DNA from: Ridgeia piscesae
Lineage: Eukaryota > Annelida > Polychaeta > Sabellida > Siboglinidae
Assembly (NCBI GenBank): GCA_025642075.2
Contig: JAODUO010000481.1
Span: 270,001 to 334,000, forward strand
Direction of reading: 5' to 3'
DNA length: 64,000 nucleotides
The notes beneath the pieces are model-generated. The model made no database searches. It was not told the origin of the DNA and worked only from the letters and a program-made list of their open reading frames with translations. Both the position numbers and the translations under genes were made by a program. The stretch's first letter is position 1, and each line of letters starts with the position of its first letter. Shown here piece by piece: positions 29,001 to 41,100 of the stretch.

Positions 29001-30357
29001 TACACATAGAAGTATTAATCTTTGTGGAATACAATTTATATGTTTAAAACGTCATTATGTTGTCTCTTTATATGCCAAATTTCGTTCTTGTTCCTCAAAT
29101 ATAACGCATTCAGTAGCATTTCAAAACGACCCACTATTAAAAACAATCTCTCTGTGGAGCCACGCTGCCTATGCTAAGATGCCATGTTGTTACGCTAGCG
29201 CGAGCGCCTCATCACACATACCATCAGGGTGAAAATTTAAGCGTAAAATAGGCTTTGTTCTCAAACGTTGTGACGTGTCAATTTTTTACCAATTCAAACA
29301 GAATAAAGCTTATTTTAAAGATAAATTATTGCTCTATCGATTGGTGATACAGTACACTGAACTAATAAGAAATCGTCGGCTAAAACACAAGTAAACATGA
29401 CCACTTATGTCACAGTCGTACTTCGTGAGCAATGTCGCTGTTCCGCATCAGATTGCATAGTGTGTGGTACCATTCGATCTGGCGTAAAATTTGCTATCCA
29501 GTACATGTAATTTTATGAATATAACATTTTATTTGTGGGGTGGCATGCCTTTGAAAGTTGATGTTACTCCCCCCCCCGAGTTGCAATACTTCGGCAGATT
29601 GCCGCATTATTAGGTAAGATGCTAATGTTGTATTCCATGCGTATGTCAGGTATTTATCAATATCACAGCAAATAACGGTTAGTAATTGTCGCATGGGTAA
29701 CGTATTGCATTTTATAGATAATTTATAGTGAATAATTCGTGTATTTGCTTGTTGCTCAATCAAACAGTTTGTTCTTGCAACAAAATAGACTGACCTAGAT
29801 GTCAGCATCGCGATGAGCACATGGACTAGTCGATCTTTGTTGTGAGGGGTGTCAAGGTAGCTGTCGAGCTTGGCTTGCTGTTTACGTTAGTTAACGATCG
29901 TTACGAACTTATTTTCACGGCGTGGTGTTTTTATTCATATCATAGACATACTTATTACAACTGTATTACCCACACAACAGTAAATAATAATAAATTTGGC
30001 AAAATGCGCCGCTATTTCAGCTAGGGAATCAACAATTGTTCGCCGCTGCAATGTCTGCTCGTGCTAGCATAATAACATAGCTATAGGCAGTTATTTGTTG
30101 ATTTGTAGGTTGTTTTGAAATGCTACTGAATGCGTAATATTTGATTCCAGAGAACAATCCTTGCCCAAGCCTATTTTATATACAGTCCTTCATATACTTG
30201 TTAGACTGATAGATAACGAAGGTGGCAATGCCGAAGTAGCCATACACGGCACGCAGATGGTCACAGATGTACTCGTAGTATATGTTGTTGTCAATGGAAA
30301 CAGGTAATATTATATTATTTTAGCTATTAGTTAAAAGTTGTGTTAAGTAAAAAATGG

Positions 30358-30435
<78 letters not shown>

Positions 30436-33400
30436 CCTTGCCCAAGCCTATATTATACAATTTTTCCTGACTTTGTGTTACTGACAGAACTGTGCCAATC
30501 AAGCCTCAACTAACTGTCCACCTCGTGACGAATGAGGTTAGTGTCTGCATCCCTCACCAGGGTGTTATAGAGACTGATATCTCCATCGAGCTGTGCTGGT
30601 CGGTGCCGGAACTTGACAATGGGTACTTTGGCGGTGGGGATGGCAACAACGTTGTAGAGGTCTTTGTTCTTCTTCAACGTCCGAGTCAACTTCTCCATGA
30701 TGTCTGCACAGTCGAGGCCCTGTCAATGTGGGAGGCATGAATGAGTGACAGGTAAGTTAACTTCTCCATGATGTCTGCACAGTCGAGGCCCTGTCAATGT
30801 GGGAGGCATGAATGAGTGACAGGTAAGTTAACTTCTCCATGATGTCTGCACAGTCGAGGCCCTGTCAATGTGGGAGGCATGAATGAGTGACAGGTAAGTC
30901 AACTTCTCCATGATGTCTGCACAGTCGAGGCCCTGTCAATGTGGGAGGCATGGATGAGTGACAGGTAAGTTAACTTCTCCATGATGTCTGCACAGTCGAG
31001 GCCCTGTCAATGTGGGAGGCATGGATGAGTGACAGGTAAGTTAACTTCTCCATGATGTCTGCACAGTCGAGGCCCTGTCAATGTGGGAGGCATGAATGAG
31101 TGACAGGTAAGTTAACTTCTTCATGATGTCTGCACAGTCGAGGCCCTGTCAATGTGGGAGTCATGGATGAGTGACAGGTAAGTCAACTTCTCCATGATGT
31201 CTGCACAGTCGAGGCCCTGTCAATGTGGGAGGCATGGATGAGTGACAGGTAAGTTAACTTCTCCATGATGTCTGCACAGTCGAGGCCCTGTCAATGTGGG
31301 AGGCATGGATGAGTGACAGGTAAGTTAACTTCTCCATGATGTCTGCACAGTCGAGGCCCTGTCAATGTGGGAGGCATGAATGAGTGACAGGTAAGTTAAC
31401 TTCTCCATGATGTCTGCACAGTCGAGGCCCTGTCAATGTGGGAGGCATGGATGAGTGACAGGTAAGTTAACTTCTCCATGATGTCTGCACAGTCGAGGCC
31501 CTGTCAATGTGGGAGGCATGGATGAGTGACAGGTAAGTTAACTTCTCCATGATGTCTGCACAGTCGAGGCCCTGTCAATGTGGGAGGCATGGATGAGTGA
31601 CACGTAAGTTAACTTCTCCATGAGACTGACATAATGAGAATGCTCTCAATGCAGCATATGAGGTGGGTGGGGAATGACAGTGAACTGTGTTACATACACA
31701 ACGGGTGGGTGGGGGAGTGACAGTGAACTGTGTGTTACATACACAAGGGGTGGGTGGGGAGTGACAGTGAACTGTGTGTTACATACACAAGGGGTGGGTG
31801 GGGGAACGACAGTGAACTGTGTGTTACATACACAAGGGGTGGGTGGGGAGTGACAGTGAACTGTGCGTTACATACACAAGGGGTGGGTGGGGGAGTGATA
31901 GTGAACTGTGTGTTACATACACAAGGGGTGGGTGGGGAGTGACAGTGAACTGTGTGTTACATACACAACGGGTGGGTGGGGGAGTGACAGTGAACTGTGT
32001 GTTACATACACAAGGGGTGGGTGGGGAGTGACAGTGAACTGTGTGTTACATACACAAGGGGTGGGTGGGGGAGTGATAGTGAACTGTGTGTTACATACAC
32101 AACGGGTGGGTGGGGAGTGACAGTGAACTGTGCGTTACATACACAACGGGTGGGTGGGGGAGTGACAGTGAACTGTGTGTTACATACACAAGGGGTGGGT
32201 GGGGGAGTGATAGTGAACTGTGTGTTACATACACAACGGGTGGGTGGGGGAGTGATAGTGAACTGTGTGTTACATACACAAGGGGTGGGTGGGGAACGAC
32301 AGTGAACTCTGTGTTACATACACAACGGGTGGGTGGGGGAGTGACAGTGAACTGTGCGTTACATACACAAGGGGTGGGTGGGGGAGTGACAGTGAACTGT
32401 GCGTTACATACACAAGGGGTGGGTGGGGAGTGACAGTGAACTGTGTGTTACATACACAAGGGGTGGGTGGGGAGTGACAGTGAACTGTGCGTTACATACA
32501 CAAGGGGTGGGTGGGGAGTGACAGTGAACTGTGTGTTACATACACAAGGGGTGGGTGGGGAGTGACAGTGAACTGTGTTACATACACAAGGGGTGGGTGG
32601 GGAGTGACAGTGAACTGTGTGTTACATACACAAGGGGTGGGTGGGGAGTGACAGTGAACTGTGTGTTACATACACAAGGGGTGGGTGGGGAGTGACAGTG
32701 AACTGTGTGTTACATACACAAGGGGTGGGTGGGGAGTGACAGTGAACTGTGTGTTACATACACAAGGGGTGGGTGGGGAGTGACAGTGAACTGTGTGTTA
32801 CATACACAAGGGGTGGGTGGGGAGAGACAGTGAACTGTGTGTTACATACACAACGGGGGGGGTGGGGAGTGACAGTGAACTGTGTGTTACATACACAAGG
32901 GGTGGGTGGGGAGTGACAGTGAACTGTGTGTTACATACACAAGGTGTGGGTGGGGAGTGACAGTGAACTGTGTGTTACATACACAAGGGGTAGGTGGGGA
33001 GTGACAGTGAACTGTGTGTTACATACACAAGGGGTAGGTGGGGAGTGACAGTGAACTGTGTGTTACATACACAAGGGGTGGGTGGGGAGTGACAGTGAAC
33101 TGTGTGTTACATACACAAGGGGTAGGTGGGGAGTGACAGTGAACTGTGTGTTACATACACAAGGGGTGGGTGGGGAGAGACAGTGAACTGTGTGTTACAT
33201 ACACAAGGGGTGGGTGGGGAGTGACAGTGAACTGTGTGTTACATACACAAGGGGTGGGTGGGGAGTGACAGTGAACTGTGTGTTACATACACAAGGGGTG
33301 GGTGGGGAGAGACAGTGAACTGTGTGTTACATACACAAGGGGTGGGTGGGGAGTGACAGTGAACTGTGTGTTACATACACAAGGGGTGGGTGGGGAGTGA

Positions 33401-36400
33401 CAGTGAACTGTGTGTTACATACACAAGGGGTGGGTGGGGAGTGACAGTGAACTGTGTGTTACATACACAAGGGGTGGGTGGGGAGAGACAGTGAACTGTG
33501 TGTTACATACACAAGGGGTAGGGTGGGGAGTGACAGTGAACTGTGTGTTACATACACAAGGGGTGGGTGGGGAGTGACAGTGAACTGTGTGTTACATACA
33601 CAAGGGGTAGGTGGGGAGTGACAGTGAACTGTGTGTTACATACACAAGGGGTAGGTGGGGAGTGACAGTGAACTGTGTGTTACATACACAAGGGGTAGGT
33701 GGGGAGTGACAGTGAACTGTGTGTTACATACACAAGGGGTGGGTGGGGAGAGACAGTGAACTGTGTGTTACATACACAAGGGGTAGGTGGGGAGTGACAG
33801 TGAACTGTGTGTTACATACACAAGGGGTGGGTGGGGAGGGACAGTGAACTGTGTGTTACATACACAAGGGGTGGGTGGGGAGTAGTGCTGGTTCGATAGC
33901 AGGTTTTGTTCGATACCGATCGATACCTGAATTTTGTTCGATACTCGATACTCGATACTTACGTTGTAATTAAGTCTAATTTTCACATAGAACACATTTC
34001 CCAGTAGAAGCACAGTATGCAACAGAAGTAGTGCTGGTTCGATATCAATCGATATATTACTGGTTCGATATCAGAATTCTTCGATATCAATCGATACTAG
34101 ATTTTTAGTCGATACTCGAAATTTACCTTATAAGTGTAATTCAGTACAGTAGAGATCTTCAAAGAAACACTACTATCCACTTAGACTAATGCCACAGAAA
34201 CACAAAATGTTTCACTTGTAGGGAAATATGTGACAATTTTATAGTCATGCAAACAATGATTAATATGCAATTTTCAATTTATGTAAGTACCAAACAACAG
34301 TTTCAATATAATTGAGTACTGTTGTAAAACTAAAAGGTAACTGTAATATAATATTAAAACAATAAAGACAACTGCAATAAAATACCTAGTGACAAATTAA
34401 TTAATTAATTGCACTGAATTATTTTAAATTAAAACAGTACTTCACCCAGCTGTTTGTAAATACACTTTAATAAAAGCAGCTTAATTTCAAGTCAATGTGT
34501 CTCCTAAAATGACCATCAACAAATACAGCTGAAACAAATGAAACATACAAATAATATGTTATTATTATATAAAAACACCTATCACTTATAATAGTGTCAC
34601 TGGCAGCACAGCTGAACCCTCACTGTTATAATTTTTATTATTAATTCTATCATAAAGATAATTGTGATTTAGCATCAAAACTGTATAGATAATTACAATA
34701 AAAAACACTAATTAATAATTGAAAAAAATATTAATTTAAATTACAATTGTACTTCCAGTTCACACCAATATTTTTTTAAATATAAAACTTAAATTACCAC
34801 GTATCAAGTACAATAACAAGCCCCATTATGTTTTAGCAACTGTTTTCAAGAACAGGTCAGTTTTTTCCTTCTGGCTCTGCCAGGGGTGAACCTTTGGCCA
34901 GTGCCAGTGTCACAGTGACAGTAGATGCAGTAAGCAATGTCATCGTTAATCAGTCCGTCGTATGTCACTTCTTGACGCTGTGCCGCAGTTACTTAGTAGA
35001 TTCGGCATCGATGGTTCCTTGACTGTAACTTGATGTCCACTGCTTGCTCATTGTAGATATTTCGAAAGAACACGTTCTCAGGTCAACGGCAAGCGGTGTC
35101 CCCCACGCCGTACGGACATACATCCCGTGGGAAAATTTATCACCGTTTTTTGCTTTTGATTGGTGACATGTTTTTCAAATTGATGATTTCCCTACATTTT
35201 TGAGACGTTTTTGCATAGCAGACAGTCTTTGTTGGGAAAAAGGCCTTAGGGAACGTTTGCTTTGGGCGTTTGCTTGGGTGGGCGCGTGCGCAAAGGGGGG
35301 CCACCAAAAAGCCACCAAACGGGAAACCCCGGGTAAAAAAGCCTCCCATCGCGCTCGAATAATTATTTATTTAACAATATTATTATTAAACAGTTTCATA
35401 AATACTAGTCGGGAATTCTATAAAAATGCTATGGATTTTTTTTGTACGCGTGTAAGTAAAGTAGGGGGAAAGAGAATGGTAGTGCCACCGCGAGAGCGCA
35501 CTCGATCCTTGGTTTGGGTAAGAGGTGCAAGTCGACCAGGTAAGATCGCTACAGAAAAAAAACAAACTAACTTACAATAAAGTTTTTAAAAAAATTCACA
35601 TTTTATGTTATATTATTTTAAACAAACACGCCTAAGTCAATTTAGGTCGAAAGGTAGCTCCCGTAAACAAAGTCGTCATCAACAACGATTTGCGTCTTCC
35701 ATCGACTGTCGAATGGATCGAAAGGTTTAAGTATCGAAGGTATCGAAGGTATCAAGGTATCAAAAGGGATCAAATAAAAGGGATCAAGGTATCAAGGTAT
35801 CAAAGATCAAGGTATCAAAGTGGGGGCGATACCAAAAAATGGATCGCCCCAATCCACTTTATAATGAATCCCGCACGGGGTACATCGGATACACGGGTTT
35901 CTGACTGGCCCCAAATGGTGGGGACATGCTTGGACCCGGGGGGGGTTGGGGGTACATGCTTGTTAAATTTGGGGATGACATGAACGTGAACAAATGGGGG
36001 ATAATCGGGACACCGGGGGGGGGAGGCAGGCGGACTCCAAAGGGGGGGGGAGTGACAGTGAACTGTGTGTTACATACACAAGGGGTGGGTGGGGGAGTGA
36101 CAGTGAACTGTGTTACATACACAAAGGGTGGGTGGGGAGTGACAGTGAACTGTGTGTTACATACACAAGGGGTGGGTGGGGAGTGACAGTGAACTGTGTG
36201 TTACATACACAAGGGGTGGGTGGGGAGAAAATGTGTTATACAATGGGGGGGATACTGATGTGTTTACATACACAAGGGGTGGGTGGGGAGTGACAGTGAA
36301 CTGTGTTACATCACACAACAGTGATGGTTGGGTGGGTGGGGGTGACAGTGAATGGACTCGGGGGGGTTACAGTAACGTGTACAAACAAGGGTGGGTGGGG

Positions 36401-38142
36401 GTGACAGTGAAGTTGCATACACAATGGTGGGGGGTACTGAATGTGTTACATACACGGGGTATACATGCGTGTGTACATCAAGGGTGGGGGGGGAGTGACA
36501 GTGAATGTTTTACTACAAGGGGGGTATGACATAACACAACGGGTGGGTGGGGGAAATGAAGTGTGTTACTACACGGGGGGTGGGGGGAAAATGACTGTGT
36601 TACATCACAACGGTGGGGGGGGAAAAGTGACTGTGTGCATAAGGGGTGGGGGAGTGACAGTGAACTGTGTTACATATACAAGGGGTGGATTGGAGTAACA
36701 GTGAACTGTGTGTGACATATACTGTGGTGTCAAGGCCATAAGACAGATCAACGTCCCTTTCACTTCATACACTTGGGGAAGAATTCACCCATGTACATGT
36801 AAGGCTGAATGTATTTCAGGACTTTGCAAACATCCCTTACACATAGCATTGTAAAACTACTTTCTGGGAAACATATCTAGTATGCAGCACAGGACTACTA
36901 TGTAGTTGGAGCTTACGTCTGCTGTGGCATCAGCTAGTGTCATGCAGATGTCCATGTCGCTGTGGCGGAATCCAAATCCATTGCATGACGACCCGAACAG
37001 GTTGAGGCTAGCAGCTGACACACACAATCGTTTCACTTTCAGTTTCTTAATACTTCTAGCACATTCAGTACATAATGACTGGAAAGTAACATTATAGATC
37101 TAGTCAAATATTCAAATTTGTGATACAAAAATTGCTCACCCAAAAAAAGGATACTGCGTTCATGGAAATGTTTGAGTTCCTTGTAATCTGCCGCATTGCA
37201 ATGTATATAAATGTGTTATTGATATTAATTACATATTTATCATCTATGACATATCTGGAGTTCTGTCAAATTTGGCAATTTCTACTATTACTGCTTTATA
37301 GCACAAAAGAGGACAGAGACACGTATATTAGTTATTAAATTAATTTGTGAAACAGAACATTACATATTTTTTGGTTTTCTTTAAATGCCTGGCAAGGTTT
37401 CAAATCATTATGTTTTACGGATGGTCCTCTTAATGTCCATCAGAGCACTGCGGCAACATATGATTGGACATTTATTGTGATGTTTATTATTTTCTGATCG
37501 CCAATTAGAACAAGTATCTGGCTACAAATATTCTGTGATGACTTCCAAACGGTTAATTCAACAAAAAGCATTTTCACTGACATCACTTTGAGCTCAAATC
37601 AAAATAACTTTTGTATACAAGATTAAGTGCTAATATGCATTTACAAAAGTCCAATTAATTCACAAACTATGTAAAAGACAGTGATGGCCCATAGTTCTCG
37701 TTCTAGTGCAACTCTTAAGTGACTCTGGTCAAGTTATGAATGAGTACATTAGTTCTACATTATCAATGATGAAGTCCAACCATGATACTTACTGGGCTGA
37801 CCTCGCTGGATATATGCCTGCAACTCTTTGATGGCACGATTTCTTGCATCCATCTCGTACTGAGTGGGAGAGAAATCCTCTGTGAACGGAAGCAAGATTG
37901 CTACAATGATTAGAGGTTTAACAATACATTGAACCATCGGCACAGAGTGACTGGCAGTGTGATGAAGAACCGTAGACAGACATTCCACTGTCAAAGTTTA
38001 TCATCAACATTAAACCAACCAAACAATAGTAATTACAATTGGCTCAAAAGTGAGTTACGTGACTTGCACCAATCAAAATCAAACAGTGCATTTCCTTGGT
38101 AGTTCAAAGTGCTTTATGTAAAAATCATGGAATATAGATAAA

Positions 38143-38184
<42 letters not shown>

Positions 38185-41100
38185 AAAAACATATACCGGG
38201 TACTCATAGATGTAAAAACATACAAAAGTTATAAAACAAACATTTAAATGCATACTAATGACAAATAAAAATAGCACTCAATGACTTACCTTGAACCTGC
38301 TTCAGCACTGCCTCTAGCATCTCCCTGTGTCGGGGGGTGATGGGGGGCAATTGCTTGAGTGGGGGAAGCAGGTCATCAGGGCAGTTGTCCTCCAAATGAC
38401 CTTCCTTCTTACAGCTGCTACACACGAGGGCGGGGCCCTGGCCACAACCATGCATAATGTAATGGGTGTAACTACAATATCTTAATAGTGTCCAGATTTA
38501 TATTGTTCTTACATATTTGTATTACATCCACATATAGAGAATGAAAAAGATAATGTTTTAGTTTTGTTGGTAACTTTGCATTTTGGAAATGTATCTTGTT
38601 TATAATTAATAAATACAACTTTACTGATCCCAACCTTGAGAGATTGCCCGTCTGCCTTCAACTCCACATAAAAACATAACCAGTCCTCACTCAGTTTAAC
38701 ACTCATATGTAACAATGTATGAAATATAAAGCTGATCTCAGCTGGAACAATGTGATATCAAGACATCCAAATACAATCTTTACAAAAAAACATAATTTAG
38801 TCATAAATAATTTGGATTCTAAGGGGATGGTTGATCATTATCTTGTAGTCATGAAAACCATCCATCTTTACATTGCGTCAAACCCCATGCCTACACATTC
38901 TGGGAGGTCTTACAATTCTATGAGAACTCATATGGACACCAAAACTATAGCCAATAAGTAACAGATTTAACTGATCTGAACTGGTCACTGAGCCATTACC
39001 TTCACACTATCCAGTTGTGATATCCACACGTAAAGTACTTTAATATGTTCCACCCAACAGGGGGTGTCACTGTGTAGCCATTTAATTGAGTTGTTTCCCT
39101 AGATATGCTGGCATAACCAAATCACTACCCATTGAAACTGTTAAAAGCACTAAATTCTTTGTCTTGTGAATGCTACAGATTATTTCAACCACCACTACGA
39201 TTACCTATGAAAACGTCTACATTAACTGGGTAAAATGTTGTTAACAATAATGCACAATTCCACAGGAAACATTATCTTTCAATCATGAACAAACCATCCA
39301 TGCCAACATCACAATGAACCAGTCTTACCTTGCCGTCAAACAGTGTCTCTGGGGTGAACGAGAAGGCAAACTCCCCTTCTGTGACTTTCTCTATTTCATT
39401 GAGATGCACTCGTTTGCCATTCTTCACGAGTGGTACATTAAATATTGGGGCCACCTTCACCGGGTCACTGTCACAAGTGTTAGAACTGTCTGACAATTTG
39501 GACGAGTCACTCACGTCAACTGTGACATCTTTGGCTGACTCATCATCAGTTGCAGATACAACATTCAAGTTCCCGAGACAATCAGTGTTGAGATGGTCAA
39601 GTGGGAACTCACCAGGTGGCTCCTTCGAAGCAACAACATTACCAAGGTTGTCTGTGCTGAGGTGACTGATAACGGCATTAACATGGAAGTCCAAGACGAC
39701 GTCTCGGATCACATCGGTGGCGAGCGAGCCAGCTTGTGCGTGAACTCCTTGAGTCGGCTTCTCGCCTGAGTTTAGTTGTGTCATTTTACACTCAGGTGTG
39801 TCACCTGCACCGGTGGTGCTCGGCAGGTAACTTCCTGCCTTGTCATCATCATCGTCAAGTTTACACTCGCCACTCCCGAGATTTGTAATCTCGACCGTTG
39901 ACATCAAGTCGGTGACTGAGTCTGTCTTTAACTCGGTTGTGACTGAAGCGCTGCTGGTGGAGTCATCGGCTGTGCTGTCACTCTCCACTGAGGCAGGTTT
40001 CTCCGGGTGTTTCACCTCCGTCTGTGCATCAGATGTCTTCTCCCCAGAGCCTGCCATGTCCTCTGCTAGTTTCTTCAAGTTTTCACGCAGCTGACTGGCG
40101 ATGAAGTTTGGGTCTATCTCGGTGAAGAGTGGCCCGTCTGATGTGCGTGCAATGCCAAAGTAGCCATACGCGGCACGCAGACGGTCACAGATGTACTCGT
40201 AGATCTGGATCCCACTCAGTGTCCGTGCAATGTTGCGCTTCGAAATGAATGGATCTAAAATAAGAAGTTGCCAAGTAAAGGTACTACTCTTTCAAAGGAA
40301 GAGGAAATAAAGTGGTGAAAGGAATCAAAGATGCATTTTGTGACAACAAACTTCTTAAAAAAGACTGTGTTAAGGCATGATAAATTGTTTGCATTTTTAG
40401 CACAAATAATTAACCTTGCATAAAAATGTCAATTAATACCACGACACTAGATTGAGCATGCGTATGAAAGAAAAAGGTCATGTTTACAATAATAATAAAA
40501 TACATGTGTTAGCAGCACTCAGTAAGAAGGTACCGACAACCAGTGAATGTAGCTTTGTGCCCTACCCTGAAGTGCAAGCTTGTGTCGTCCCCATTTCTTC
40601 TCGTCCCGTGTCATTGGCACCCTCTGGCGTAGACTGATCACAGTCGCCTCATTGTTGAACTTGAGGGCGTAGAACTGCAGCATTTGGATCCAAAGTTCGC
40701 CCACACTCGATGTGTTGTGGCACTGCCAGATGGCGCCCTACACCAAACAGGAACATCAAGTTTCATGTGTGCCCCACCGGGTAGTCTCAATATAATCACC
40801 ATTTCATATAAATCTTTGAAACTACTCACACAAATACTGTTTTAAGTTATTAAGTGGTACATGTAATAATTGATGACATGCTATTTCAGTCAGAATTAAT
40901 ATACCACACAGTTTTCTGCATCAAATCAAAAGTATATCATGGTGATTGTGATAGCAGAATACATACAAAACAGCAGCATTAACCGAGCTTAGACCTGTGC
41001 AAGGAAGTATTTACCCCAGCATGAGATCTTGCAGCTTCCAGAGCAATGACGTTAATGACTAAGTATCTTAAACACACACAAACTGGGGGGCCAAAGTCGC

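Noticed and set aside
30225..30278. A genuine TUT exon encoding YEYICDHLRAVYGYFGIA
   Set aside because: It copies exon 11, lacks flanking splice sites and falls between exons 15 and 16, whose phases join directly without it.
21962..33885. CRISPR arrays, because of regular direct repeats of 25-49 bp
   Set aside because: Units are directly adjacent with no unique spacers, no cas genes are present, and the context is an intron of an animal gene.
38719..38961. 80-codon plus-strand frame in the TUT intron between exons 12 and 11
   Set aside because: Length is expected by chance in AT-rich DNA and no motif is recognisable; the same applies to most 60-100 codon frames in introns.
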